Positions 26,493-35,997 of a DNA stretch of 64,000 nucleotides are shown here, one piece after another. Each line of letters begins with the position of its first letter. Position 1 is the stretch's first letter. The notes beneath the pieces were generated by a model, which saw only the letters and a list, made by a program, of their open reading frames with translations, searched no databases and was not told the DNA's origin. Origin of the DNA: ZC4RG30 sp049841155 (lineage in GTDB: Bacteria > Pseudomonadota > Gammaproteobacteria > Steroidobacterales > Steroidobacteraceae); assembly GCA_049841155.1 (NCBI GenBank), contig JASGHI010000004.1:682001-746000 (forward strand), read 5' to 3'. Both the position numbers and the translations under genes were made by a program.

Positions 26493-28120
26493 GGGCGTGC
26501 CTCCGGCCGTGCGCCGAGTACGGCGCGGATGTAGGCGCCCGGATCGTTGAGGTCGCGGGCGGCGTTCTCGAAGTAGCGCATGGCCGGACCTGCGCCCGCA
26601 GTGAGCCCGAGGCACACCAGTATCAGGAAGGCCAGCGGCGCGGCTTCGACGATGCGCAGCCGCGGCGTGTTGCGGTCGGTGACGCTCCAGAACAGCCGCA
26701 TGCCGGCACGCGCCAGCGCAATCATGCCGGCGAAGCCGCCGGCCAGCAGTGCGGTGACCAGTGTCCATGCGCGCCAGGGAGCCACGCCCGCGGCCGAAGC
26801 GTCGATCGCGGCGGCGGCCAGCGCGACCTTGGCGACGAAACCCGACAGCGGCGGCAGTCCGGTGACCAGCAGTGCACAGCAGACGAAGTTCAGGCCCAGG
26901 AAGGCCATGGCCGCCGGTATGGCGATGCCCACTTCGGCGTCGGGCGCATGCAGCTCCGGCGGCTCACCCACGCTGAAGGCGTTGTAGCTGGCCGGCGGCC
27001 GCAGCGATTCTTCGGCGGCTTCGATCGAAGCGGTGCGCATGCGTTCGGTCATGCCGGCCAGCATGAAGAAGGCGCCGCTGGCCATCACCGAGCCCACCAG
27101 ATAGAACAGTGCCGGCGCCGTCATCGACGGCGAGCCCAGCCCCGCGGCCGCCAGCAGCGTGCCGGAGGACAGCACCACGGTGAAGGCGATCAGGCGCGAG
27201 AGCTGCCGCGCGGCGAGGATGCCGACGATGCCGAACAGCATGGTGGCGGTGGCGAGTGCGAACAGCCAGCCCTCGCCGAAGGAGGCGCCGGGCGTATCCA
27301 CCAGCGACGACAGGCGCAGGATGGCGTAGATGCCCACCTTGGTCGCGATGGCGAAGGCTGCCGCCACGGGCGCACCGGCTGCGGCATAGGTGCCGGGCAG
27401 CCAGAAGTTCAGCGGCCAGCTGCCGGCCTTGATGAGGAAGGCGATGGCGAGCACGGACGCGCCGGTGGTGGCGATGCCGCGGTCGGTTTCCGGCAGCGTG
27501 GCCCAGCGCGCGGCGATGTCGGCCATGTTGAGCGTGCCGAGCACGCTGTAGAGCATAGCCACGCCCAGCAGGAAGGCGAAGGCGGCCACCAGGTTGATGA
27601 TGACGAAGTGCAGCGCCATCTTCATGCGCTGCGTGCCGCCGCCATGCAGCAGCAGCGCATAGGAGGCCGCCAGCAGGATCTCGAAGAACACGAACAGGTT
27701 GAACAGGTCGCCGGTGAGGAAGGCGCCGTTCAGGCCCATGAGCAGGAACTGCAGCAGCGGGTGGTAGTGCACGCCGATGCGGTCCCAGCGCGCCACCGAA
27801 TGCACCACCACGGCCAGCGCCAGCACGGCATTGAGCGTGAGCATCAATGCCGACAGGCGGTCGGCGACCAGCACGATGCCGAAGGGTGCGCGCCAGCCGC
27901 CGATGGCGTACACGCCGATACCCTCGGGCCAGAAGGCGGGCACCGCATCGGTGGTGAGCACCAGCATGGCTATCGCCGCGGCCAGCTGCACTAGCGTCGA
28001 GACCAGCGCCAGCGTCAGCCGCGGCGCGCGGCGGTGCTCCGGGAACAGCAGCATCAGCGCGCCGGCCAGCAGCGGCGCGACGATGGGCAGGGAGGGCAGG
28101 TGTTCGAGCCAGGCGTTCAC
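26489..28120 (-). CDS. mrpD: Mrp Na+/H+ antiporter subunit D
   Basis: A 543-residue polytopic membrane protein of the complex I NuoM/NuoN antiporter-like family. The two ion-path signatures are intact: the glutamate in LFVFFEILLAASYALLLHGG and the lysine in AFLIKAGSWPLNFWLPGTY. An insertion near residues 370-400 (EAAEESLRPPASYNAFSVG) is probably cytoplasmic. The GTG start at 28120 overlaps the mrpC stop. With MrpA it forms the likely ion-translocating pair of the complex, exporting Na+ in exchange for protons. Confidence 0.95.
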   Translation of the reverse strand: MNAWLEHLPSLPIVAPLLAGALMLLFPEHRRAPRLTLALVSTLVQLAAAIAMLVLTTDAVPAFWPEGIGVYAIGGWRAPFGIVLVADRLSALMLTLNAVLALAVVVHSVARWDRIGVHYHPLLQFLLMGLNGAFLTGDLFNLFVFFEILLAASYALLLHGGGTQRMKMALHFVIINLVAAFAFLLGVAMLYSVLGTLNMADIAARWATLPETDRGIATTGASVLAIAFLIKAGSWPLNFWLPGTYAAAGAPVAAAFAIATKVGIYAILRLSSLVDTPGASFGEGWLFALATATMLFGIVGILAARQLSRLIAFTVVLSSGTLLAAAGLGSPSMTAPALFYLVGSVMASGAFFMLAGMTERMRTASIEAAEESLRPPASYNAFSVGEPPELHAPDAEVGIAIPAAMAFLGLNFVCCALLVTGLPPLSGFVAKVALAAAAIDASAAGVAPWRAWTLVTALLAGGFAGMIALARAGMRLFWSVTDRNTPRLRIVEAAPLAFLILVCLGLTAGAGPAMRYFENAARDLNDPGAYIRAVLGARPEARP

Positions 28121-28458
28121 GTGTCGCGCTCCTGGCCGTCGACGTGGTCGGTGCCTGTCATGCCGCGTGCGGTGATCATGACCACCAGCAGCAGCGCGGT
28201 GGTCGCGAAGCCGATCACGATGGCCGTGAGCACCAGCGACTGCGGCACCGGATCGGCGAGCAGCGCCACGTCGGCCGGGTGGTCGCCGACCACCGGCGGC
28301 TGGTCGACGCGCAGCCGGCCGGTGCAGAAGATGAAGAGGTTCACCGCATAGGACAGCAGCGACAGCCCGATGATCACCTGGAAGGTGCGCGGCCGCAGCA
28401 GCAGCCACACGCCGGAGCTGGTGAGCACGCCGATGGCGAGCGCGACGACGAGCTCCAT
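28117..28458 (-). CDS. mrpC: Mrp Na+/H+ antiporter subunit C
   Basis: A 113-residue NuoK-like protein with three transmembrane helices. GVWLLLRPRTFQVIIGLSLLSYAVNL is the MnhC signature (about residues 17-42), and DPVPQSLVLTAIVIGFA provides the third helix. The start shares one base with the mrpAB stop (TGATG) and the stop overlaps the mrpD start. Confidence 0.95.
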   Translation of the reverse strand: MELVVALAIGVLTSSGVWLLLRPRTFQVIIGLSLLSYAVNLFIFCTGRLRVDQPPVVGDHPADVALLADPVPQSLVLTAIVIGFATTALLLVVMITARGMTGTDHVDGQERDT

Positions 28459-31391
28459 CAGGCGGCTCCTTCCGTGGCGGCGTCGGGGGCCAGCGCGGCG
28501 ACGGTGGCGGTATCTTCCACGGCTTCGTCATGGCGCTGGTGGCTGCGCAGCGACTGGTGGGCGATGGCCACCAGGATCAGCGTCGTGCCGCCGACCACCA
28601 GCAGGTATACCCCCAGATCGAAGATGAGCGTGCTGGACAGGTGCAGCGCGCCGACCAGCGGCAGATGCAGATCCCACTCCAGGCTGGTGAGGAAATTGCG
28701 TCCCGCGAACCAGGCGGCAACGCCGGTGAAGCCTGCGAACAGCAGTCCGCCGGAGATCCAGTACTGCGGGTGGATGCGGATGCGCGATTCGATCCACAGC
28801 GTGCCGCTGACCATGTACTGGACGACGAAGGCCGTGGCCATTACCAGTCCGCCGACGAAGCCGCCGCCGGGGGCGTTGTGTCCGCGCAGCAGGAAGAACA
28901 CCGAGATCACGGCAGCCACGGGCAGCAGCAGCCGTCCGAGCACGGCCGGCACGCGCATGTAGCCATTCGGCAGCGTCTCGCCGAGGTCGCGGATCGTGGC
29001 CGGCGAACTGTCCTCGCGCTGCGCGCGCGGCATGGGCATGCTCTCGGGCGCCGGACGGAAGCGCCGCAGCAGCTTGTACACCGTGAGGGCGACGATGCCC
29101 ACCACGGTGATCTCGCCCATGGTGTCGAAGCCGCGGAAATCCACCAGGATCACGTTCACCACATTGTGGCCGCCGCCCAGCGGCAGGGCGTTTTCGAGGA
29201 AGAAGGGCGAGATCCCGGCGCTGCGCGGGCGGATCATGATGTACCAGGCCAGCGCGCTGGCGCCGGCGCCGCAGCTTGTGGCCAGCAGCAGGTCGCGCAC
29301 GCGGCGCAGCCTGGCCGAAAAGGTTTCACGCTCAGGCGCCGCTTCGGCCACACGCCGTGGCATCCAGCGCAGCCCCAGCAGCAGCAGCACCAGCGTCACC
29401 ACCTCGACGCTGAGCTGCGTGAGCGCAAGATCGGGGGCGGAGAACCAGGCGAAGGTGAGCACCACGACCACGCCAGCCCCGCCGGTCATGATGAGTGCCG
29501 CGAGACGGTGGAATTTGGCCTGCGCCGCGGCGCCCAGCGCGCAGGCCGCACCCACGATCCACAGCAGCGCGAAGGCGGGGCTGGGCGGGGTGAGCTGTGT
29601 CGCTCCGATGGCAATGCTGTCGCGTGTGGCGATCCAACTGCCCAGCAGCAGGATGCCGGCCACGATGATCAGCAGCTGCGGCTGCAGGCGGCGCGAATAG
29701 GACATCTGCAGTGCGCGTGCGGCCGCGCGGATCATCGTCACCATCAGCAGGTTGAAGGTGCGCCGGCCATCGAAGCGCCGCCGCAGCGGTGCTGCGGCCA
29801 GCGCGCCGGCCTGGCGGCGGTACATCAGGATGTAGAGCAGCGCGCCGCCGGCCAACGCCACCACGCTCATCGCCAGCGGCAGCGTGAAGCCATGCCAGAC
29901 CTTGAGGCTGTAGACCGGCAGTTCATCGCCCAGTATGGCCAGCGTGGCCAGATGCAGGAATGGCCCGATGGTGTGCGCGGGGAAGATGCCCACCAGCAGG
30001 CACAGGCCGACCAGCAGCGCTCCGGGCGCCAGCATCCAGCGTATGGGCTCGTGCGGCGTGCGCGGAAGTTCGGTAGAGAGCGGGCCGAAGAAGGTGCGGT
30101 GGATGAGGCGCACTGAATAGGCCACGCTGAAGACGCCGGCCAGCGTCGCTGCGGCTGGCAGCAGCACCCGCAACGAGGCGGACTGGCCGGCGAAGATCGA
30201 CTCCGCGAAGAACATTTCCTTGGACAGGAAACCATTGAGCAGCGGAACGCCGGCCATGGCCGCCGCGGCTACTGTGGCCAGCGCCGCCGTGATGGGCATG
30301 GCGCGCGCCAGGCCTCCGAGCCGCCGCAGGTCGCGGGTGCCGGTCTCGTGGTCCACGACGCCCGCGGCCATGAACAGCGAGGCCTTGAAGGTGGCGTGGT
30401 TCATCATGTGGAACAGCGCGGCCACCAGCGCCAGTGGGCTGTTCATGCCCAGCAGCAGCGTGATCAGGCCCAGGTGGCTGATGGTGGAGTAGGCGAGCAC
30501 GCCCTTGATGTCGCGCTGGAACAGCGCGGCGCTGGCGCCGAGCAGCAGCGTGATGAGGCCGGCGCCGCACACCAGCGTGAACCACAGCTCGGTGCCCGAG
30601 AGCACCGGCCACAGCCGTGCGAGCAGGAACACGCCTGCCTTGACCATGGTTGCCGAGTGCAGGTACGCCGATACGGGAGTGGGTGCCGACATGGCGTTCG
30701 GCAGCCAGAAATGGAACGGGAACTGCGCGCTCTTGGTGAAGGCGCCCAGCACCACCAGCACCAGTATGGTGGGGTACCAGGGATGGGCGCGGATGATGCC
30801 GCCCGCAGCGAGCACCTCGTCGAGCTGGTAGCTGCCGACGATGTTGCCGATCATCAGCACACCGGCGAGCAGGCACAGCCCGCCGGCGGCCGTGATGGCC
30901 AGCGCCATCAGCGCGCCGCGCCGCGCCACCTCCAGGTGGTACCAGTAGGCGATCAGCATGAACGAGGTGAAGCTCGTCAGCTCCCAGAACACGATCATCT
31001 GCAGCAGGTCGCCCGACAGCACCACCCCCAGCATCGCGGCCATGAAGGCGAGCAGGAACGAGAAGAAGCGCGGCACCGGGTCGGCCGGCGACATGTAGTA
31101 GCGCGCATACATGACCACCAGCGTGCCCATGCCGCTGATGAGCATGGCGAACACCCAGGCGTAGCCGTCCATGCGCAGCTGCAGCGACAGGTTCAGCGCC
31201 GGCACCCATTCCCAGGTGATGCGCAGCACCTTGCCGGCCGCGACTGCCGGGTATTGCAGGGCGACCAGTACCGTGCAGGCGAGCGTCACCGCACCCGCCA
31301 GCCAGGCCTCGCTGTTGCGGGCGTTGGACGGCAGGAAGGCGGCGCACAGGCTGCCGACGAAGGGCAGCAGGACAATGACTAGCAACTGCAC
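28458..31391 (-). CDS. mrpA: Mrp Na+/H+ antiporter fused subunit A/B
   Basis: A 977-residue membrane protein. The first ~650 residues are NuoL-like MrpA, with the glutamate in FWELTSFTSFMLIAYWY and the lysine in FTKSAQFPFHFWLPNAM. A DUF4040-type segment follows (FSAPDLALTQLSVEVVTL). The last ~300 residues carry an MrpB domain (VILVDFRGFDTMGEITVVG, GHNAPGGGFVGGLVMATAF). No separate mrpB exists in the operon, so this is the six-gene, A-B fused arrangement known from rhizobial Pha systems. Translation starts at GTG 31391. The complex supports alkali and sodium tolerance and pH homeostasis. Confidence 0.94.
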   Translation of the reverse strand: MQLLVIVLLPFVGSLCAAFLPSNARNSEAWLAGAVTLACTVLVALQYPAVAAGKVLRITWEWVPALNLSLQLRMDGYAWVFAMLISGMGTLVVMYARYYMSPADPVPRFFSFLLAFMAAMLGVVLSGDLLQMIVFWELTSFTSFMLIAYWYHLEVARRGALMALAITAAGGLCLLAGVLMIGNIVGSYQLDEVLAAGGIIRAHPWYPTILVLVVLGAFTKSAQFPFHFWLPNAMSAPTPVSAYLHSATMVKAGVFLLARLWPVLSGTELWFTLVCGAGLITLLLGASAALFQRDIKGVLAYSTISHLGLITLLLGMNSPLALVAALFHMMNHATFKASLFMAAGVVDHETGTRDLRRLGGLARAMPITAALATVAAAAMAGVPLLNGFLSKEMFFAESIFAGQSASLRVLLPAAATLAGVFSVAYSVRLIHRTFFGPLSTELPRTPHEPIRWMLAPGALLVGLCLLVGIFPAHTIGPFLHLATLAILGDELPVYSLKVWHGFTLPLAMSVVALAGGALLYILMYRRQAGALAAAPLRRRFDGRRTFNLLMVTMIRAAARALQMSYSRRLQPQLLIIVAGILLLGSWIATRDSIAIGATQLTPPSPAFALLWIVGAACALGAAAQAKFHRLAALIMTGGAGVVVVLTFAWFSAPDLALTQLSVEVVTLVLLLLGLRWMPRRVAEAAPERETFSARLRRVRDLLLATSCGAGASALAWYIMIRPRSAGISPFFLENALPLGGGHNVVNVILVDFRGFDTMGEITVVGIVALTVYKLLRRFRPAPESMPMPRAQREDSSPATIRDLGETLPNGYMRVPAVLGRLLLPVAAVISVFFLLRGHNAPGGGFVGGLVMATAFVVQYMVSGTLWIESRIRIHPQYWISGGLLFAGFTGVAAWFAGRNFLTSLEWDLHLPLVGALHLSSTLIFDLGVYLLVVGGTTLILVAIAHQSLRSHQRHDEAVEDTATVAALAPDAATEGAA

Positions 31392-31472
31392 GTCAGGATT
31401 CTATCGGGCCGGCGCTTCAGATGTCCGCGCCGAGCCGATATTCTCCTGAAACATTACCGATATGGACGGGCC

Positions 31473-32456
31473 ATGAAGCTCGCCTGCATGCTGCTGTTCC
31501 TGGTCGCGGCCCCATGGGTGGCTGCACAGCCCGCGGGTCCGGCAACGGGAGCCTATCCGCCGTTGCAGCCGATACGACCCGGGGACCGGCTGCTGGTGAT
31601 TTCCCCGCACCCGGACGATGAATCGCTGTGCTGTGGCGGCCTCATCGACGAGGCGCGGCGCGCCGGTGCCCAGGTGGCCATCGTGTGGGTGACCAGCGGC
31701 GACGGTTTCCGCTGGGATGCGATGGTGGTGCAGCGCCGGCTGCGCGTGCGCGGCCAGGGTCTCACGGCGCTGGCGCGGACGCGCATGGCCGAGGCCGAGG
31801 CTGCAGCCGGGGTGCTGGGTGTGCCGCGCGAGCGGCAGTTCTTCCTGGGCTATCCGGACCGCGGCATCCTGCCTCTGGTGCTGGATTACTACTACTACGA
31901 CATCGCCTGGCGCTCGCGCTACACGGGCAACAGCGCGGTGGTTTACCCGGAAGCCCTGAGCCCCGGTTCGGCCTACACCGGAGCCGATCTGGAGCGCGAC
32001 CTGAACAAGGTGCTCGACGAGGTGCAGCCGACGCTGGTGTTGGTGCCGAGCCCGCAGGATACGCATCCGGATCATCGCGCCGTGGGCATCCTGGCGTACC
32101 GGCTTCTCAGCGCCCGGGGCGAGGCTGGACGGGCACGCTTCTGGATCGTGCACGGCGGGCACGGCTGGCCGGCACCGCGGGCATTCCGGCCCGATCTGCC
32201 GCAGACGGTGGCGCCCCGCGGCCGCGGCATGCAATGGGAGGTGCAGGCGCTCGATGACGCGGCGCTGGCCGTCAAGCGCCAGGCGGTCGACGCGCATGCG
32301 ACACAGGCCCGCGTCATGGGCCGTGTGATGCGCAGTCATGTGCGGCGCACCGAGCTGTATTCGCGTACGCCGGTGCCGCAGGGTTCGCCGGACTGCCTCA
32401 CGGCGCTGCCCTGCGAGTTCGAGCTTCAGCCTGCAAGCGAGGAGGCGGCTTTCTAG
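31473..32456 (+). CDS. secreted PIG-L family deacetylase
   Basis: A 327-residue zinc-dependent N-acetylglucosamine deacetylase-like (LmbE/PIG-L) protein. A signal peptide (MKLACMLLFLVAAPWVAAQ) sends it to the periplasm. The metal site is SPHPDDESLCCGG near residue 44 together with PQDTHPDHRAVG. Family members deacetylate GlcNAc-containing conjugates. It diverges from mrpAB with an 81-bp gap and converges on the transglutaminase gene. A periplasmic location suggests a cell-wall or imported glycan substrate. Two cysteines near the C-terminus (SPDCLTALPCEF) could form a disulfide. Confidence 0.88.
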   Translation: MKLACMLLFLVAAPWVAAQPAGPATGAYPPLQPIRPGDRLLVISPHPDDESLCCGGLIDEARRAGAQVAIVWVTSGDGFRWDAMVVQRRLRVRGQGLTALARTRMAEAEAAAGVLGVPRERQFFLGYPDRGILPLVLDYYYYDIAWRSRYTGNSAVVYPEALSPGSAYTGADLERDLNKVLDEVQPTLVLVPSPQDTHPDHRAVGILAYRLLSARGEAGRARFWIVHGGHGWPAPRAFRPDLPQTVAPRGRGMQWEVQALDDAALAVKRQAVDAHATQARVMGRVMRSHVRRTELYSRTPVPQGSPDCLTALPCEFELQPASEEAAF

Positions 32457-32483
32457 AATCGCCGCGGCTCGGGTTGTCGCGCG

Positions 32484-33419
32484 TCAGCCCTCTTCAGCGA
32501 CCGGTTCCACGACGACCTGCACGGCAAGCTCGTGGGCCGCGCCGCCGAGGATCACTCCGCGCAACGGCGACACATCGGAGAAATCGCGCCCCCAGGCCAG
32601 CGCCACATGGTCCTTGCCGGCAAAGCCGCCGTTGGTCGGGTCCAGTTCCACCCAGCCGAAGGGCGGGCACCATACCGCGACCCACGCGTGAGTGGCGCCG
32701 GCGCCGATGAGCGCCGGCTTGTCCGTGGCGCCGCGCGCCGGGGCCTTTCCCGGACCCGCGGATGAGCGGGGTGGATGCGTGCGCAGGTAGCCGCTGACGT
32801 AGCGCGCCGGCAGTCCGCGCGCGCGCAGGCAGGCGATCATCAGATGGGCGAAGTCCTGGCACACGCCACGCTTGCGTTCCAGCACTTCCAGCACCGAGGT
32901 GCTGATGGTGGTTTCGCCCGGCGCGTAGGTCAGGTCGGCGAACATGCGGTCGCAGAGCTCGCCGGCGCAGGAGAGTATGGGACGACCGGCGGCAAAGCAC
33001 TCCTGCGCGTAGTCCAGCAATTGTCCCTTGAGGCGCACGTGCGGGGATTCGTAGCGGAAGCGCGCAGCCTCCAGCGCATCGAGGCCCAGCCCGGTGCGGC
33101 GGTAGGTGCAGGCGTCGCGCACCTGCTCCCATGACCGCGAGCCATCGGCCGGCACGATGGGCCGCGGGAACACGTCGATGAGCATCTTCGAACGCACCGA
33201 CAGTTCCTGGTGCGGTTGCGCCAGCTCGATGCGGGTGACCGGGTTGCCGAAGGCATCGAAGTAGTCGACGCGGCGGTGCGGGGCCGGCAGGACCTGGATG
33301 GAGGATTCCAGACACTGCTGCCACGACGAGGGACGCGGCACCAGATGCAGCAGGTGATGCGAGTGCATCACGTCGCTGCCGTAGACATAGGTGGTCCGGT
33401 GATCGATGCGGTAACGCAT
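32484..33419 (-). CDS. transglutaminase-like protein of an ATP-grasp/alpha-E system
   Basis: A 311-residue protein. The N-terminal beta domain YRIDHRTTYVYGSDVMHSHH is typical of the bacterial transglutaminase-like group. The catalytic triad is visible as Cys in RKRGVCQDFAHLMIA, His in GATHAWVAVW and Asp in WVELDPTNGG. Such proteins commonly travel with circularly permuted ATP-grasp and alpha-E domain genes and are thought to cleave or transfer on amide bonds. It starts 4 bp after the stop of the ATP-grasp/alpha-E gene, so the two are co-translated. The substrate is unknown. Confidence 0.92.
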   Translation of the reverse strand: MRYRIDHRTTYVYGSDVMHSHHLLHLVPRPSSWQQCLESSIQVLPAPHRRVDYFDAFGNPVTRIELAQPHQELSVRSKMLIDVFPRPIVPADGSRSWEQVRDACTYRRTGLGLDALEAARFRYESPHVRLKGQLLDYAQECFAAGRPILSCAGELCDRMFADLTYAPGETTISTSVLEVLERKRGVCQDFAHLMIACLRARGLPARYVSGYLRTHPPRSSAGPGKAPARGATDKPALIGAGATHAWVAVWCPPFGWVELDPTNGGFAGKDHVALAWGRDFSDVSPLRGVILGGAAHELAVQVVVEPVAEEG

Positions 33420-33423
33420 GGGT

Positions 33424-35793
33424 TCAGCCGGACAGCGCCGTATCGACATCGATGTGCATGAAGAAGCGCGCCGAGAGACGGTCGGACATCCTGCCCGTAC
33501 TGGCCTCGAAGGCCCGCAACGCTTCGCGCAGCGCGGCCGGATCCATGGACGGCGCCGGCAGTGGCGCCAGCTGCCACTGCGGGTCCGCGATGTCGGGCAG
33601 CAGCGCCGCCAGATGCTCATGGATGCGCAGCGACTGGAAGGCCAGGGAGTGCGGCTGCCGCGGGTCGCCGAGCAGCAGAGCCAGCACCGCCGGCAGATGC
33701 GGCGTGCCGGCGTAGCTGCGGCGGTAGGTGGCGAGGCTGTCGCACACGTCCAGCAACCATTCCAGCGCCTCGGGGCGCGCTGCGGCTCTGCTTGCCAGCG
33801 GTGCGTCGAGTATGGCGGCAAGGAACTGGGCGCGTTCGATGGCGCGGCCCAGCTGCATGGCATGCCAGCCCTCGTCGCGCGTCATGTCCGTATCGCAATA
33901 ACCGGCCAGCGCCGCCAGCTGCAGCAGCAGATGCTCGCATTGTTCGCGGGGGCTGCGGTTCGATGAGGCGGCGTCCTGCAGCTGGCGCTGCAGCGCAATG
34001 ACGCCGCGCCAGTAGCGGATGGAAAGGCGGTTGCGCACCTGCGAGGCGCTCGATGCCAGGCGCCGGATGTCGGCTGCGATGCCGGCATCGCCCGGGCCGG
34101 ACAAGGCGGTGGCGGCGTCGGTGTCCTTGGCGACCGCATCGAACGCGACGCACTGCCCGAGCGCGTGGCGGTACAGCTCGCTGTTGCCGCGGGCCGCGAG
34201 CGCGCTGCGCAGCAGGCGCAGATGGTTGTCGCAGCGCACGCCGTAGCGACCCAGCCAGTAGAGGTTCTCCACCAGCCGGGAGGGGATGTCGTTGCGGCGC
34301 ACTTCAGGCGCGCCGGCCGGCGCGGCCGCAGGTTCGGCCCGGCCGTCCGACAGCACCCAGATGTCCTTGGCGCCGCCACCGCGCTGCGCCGAGACCACGT
34401 CGGCGGCATCCTGCTGAGCGATGCGCGCCAGTCCGCCCGGCATCACGCGCACCCCATCGCGGGTGGTGAAGGCGTAGACGCGGATGGTCAGGGCACGTGC
34501 GCCGAGGTCAGTGCCCTGGGCTCCCTGCCAGACCGGCGCCTGCGACAGCTGCACATGCTCCTGCGCGACATAGGCATAGGGCCGATGTCTGAGCCTGCTG
34601 ACCAGCCGCTCGCGGGCCGTGCCCAGCGTGTTGCGGCCGAAGATGGGTTCGAAGTGCTGGTTGGGATAGGCGGGCTTGATCACCAGATGATCGAGATTCG
34701 CGAGCACGTATTCCAGCGCCGGCTGTTCGCCGCACCACCACGTGGCGACCTCCGGCAGCAGCAGGCGCTCGCCCAGCAGCCGCTCCGACACGGCCGGCAG
34801 GAAGCCGAGCCAGGCGGCCGATTCCAGCACGCCCGAACCCAGCGCATTGGCGACCACGGCGTTGCCGGCGCGCAGCGCGCCGAGCAGACCCGGCACGCCC
34901 AGTGTCGAATCGCCGCGCAGTTCCAGCGGATCGCAGAAGTCGTCGTCGAGGCGGCGGAAAATCGTGCGTACGCGCTGCAGCCCGGCCAGCGTCTTCAGGT
35001 AGAGGACATCGCCGCGCACGGTCAGATCGCTGCCTTCGACCAGCGGTATGCCCAGCTGGCGCGCGAGGTACACATGCTCGAAGTAGGTTTCGTTGAAAGG
35101 GCCGGGTGTGAGGATCACCGCCAAAGGCGCGGTATCGCTGTCGGAGTGCAGCAGGCTCTGGCGCAGCCCGTCGAAGAAGCCGTGCACCCGGCGTACGCCC
35201 ACGGCGGGCAGCACTTCGGCATGCACCTGCTCGATGATCTCGCGGTTCTCCAGCGTGTAGCCCGCGCCCGAAGGCGCCTGCGTACGGTCGGCCAGAAGCC
35301 ACCAGCGCCCGTCGGGCGCGCGCGCGAGATCCGCCGCGTAGAGGTGCAGCCAGGTGCCGTCGGCCGGCTTGAGGCCCTGGCAAGGCCAGAGGAAGTTCGG
35401 ATGGCCGAAGGGAAGCGCCGTGGGAACCAGGCCCTCGGCGATCAGCCGCTGCGGCCCATACAGGTCGGCCAGCAAGGCGTTGAGCAAAGTGCAGCGCTGC
35501 GCGACGCCGGCTTCGATGAGCCGCCATTCATGGTCGGGCAGCAGGAACGGCAGGGGATCCAGGGCCCATGGCCGGTCGGCTCCCTGCGGATCGGAGTAGA
35601 CATTGTAGGTGACGCCGTTCTCGACGATGAGGCGCCGGGTCAGCTCGTGCGCACGCCGGATCGCGCCGGTGGACCCGGGGTGCAGCTGGCCGATCAGCTC
35701 GCGCCAGTGCGGGCGCAGGCCCGAACGGGGGTCGTTCAGTTCGTCGTAGCGGGGCGGTCCGGGCTCGAGCGCCGCCGTTGTGTCCGTCGCCAT
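33424..35793 (-). CDS. fused circularly permuted ATP-grasp/alpha-E protein
   Basis: A 789-residue two-domain protein. Residues ~20-470 are a circularly permuted ATP-grasp domain (ETYFEHVYLARQLG, FRRLDDDFCDPLELRGDSTL, GGLARIAQQ, GGGAKDIWVL). Residues ~480-789 are the helical alpha-E domain (RLVENLYWLGRYGVRCDNHL). Compared with the paralogue at 35998 it reads ADR at 168-170 where the other has EDN, and PNQHFEP where the other has the glycine-rich GSGGYG. Nucleotide handling may therefore differ or be lost. The family is predicted to form peptide-like amide bonds. ATG 35793 was chosen as the first start consistent with homologous sequence; no strong Shine-Dalgarno is visible. Confidence 0.9.
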   Translation of the reverse strand: MATDTTAALEPGPPRYDELNDPRSGLRPHWRELIGQLHPGSTGAIRRAHELTRRLIVENGVTYNVYSDPQGADRPWALDPLPFLLPDHEWRLIEAGVAQRCTLLNALLADLYGPQRLIAEGLVPTALPFGHPNFLWPCQGLKPADGTWLHLYAADLARAPDGRWWLLADRTQAPSGAGYTLENREIIEQVHAEVLPAVGVRRVHGFFDGLRQSLLHSDSDTAPLAVILTPGPFNETYFEHVYLARQLGIPLVEGSDLTVRGDVLYLKTLAGLQRVRTIFRRLDDDFCDPLELRGDSTLGVPGLLGALRAGNAVVANALGSGVLESAAWLGFLPAVSERLLGERLLLPEVATWWCGEQPALEYVLANLDHLVIKPAYPNQHFEPIFGRNTLGTARERLVSRLRHRPYAYVAQEHVQLSQAPVWQGAQGTDLGARALTIRVYAFTTRDGVRVMPGGLARIAQQDAADVVSAQRGGGAKDIWVLSDGRAEPAAAPAGAPEVRRNDIPSRLVENLYWLGRYGVRCDNHLRLLRSALAARGNSELYRHALGQCVAFDAVAKDTDAATALSGPGDAGIAADIRRLASSASQVRNRLSIRYWRGVIALQRQLQDAASSNRSPREQCEHLLLQLAALAGYCDTDMTRDEGWHAMQLGRAIERAQFLAAILDAPLASRAAARPEALEWLLDVCDSLATYRRSYAGTPHLPAVLALLLGDPRQPHSLAFQSLRIHEHLAALLPDIADPQWQLAPLPAPSMDPAALREALRAFEASTGRMSDRLSARFFMHIDVDTALSG

Positions 35794-35916
35794 GGTCGGG
35801 TCGCACTCACACCGGGAGCGTGGCGCGCGTGCATTCGGGGTCGGGGCACATCCGGGGATTATAGACCCACGCAGCAAGGTGAGGATGCACCAAATGCGGA
35901 CATGGCAGGAATCAAG

Positions 35917-35931
35917 GCGCCATTTTGGCGC
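35917..35931. promoter_or_regulatory. perfect palindrome between divergent ATP-grasp genes
   Basis: GCGCCATTTTGGCGC has perfect 6-base arms around TTT, in the 204-bp space between the divergent starts at 35793 and 35998. It is a plausible shared operator for both modules. No regulator is known. Confidence 0.4.
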
Positions 35932-35997
35932 AGGAGCATGCCGCGTTTGTACGGCGCGATTGCACTCTGGTAAGTTCGGGTTGAAAAGAATCCAATA

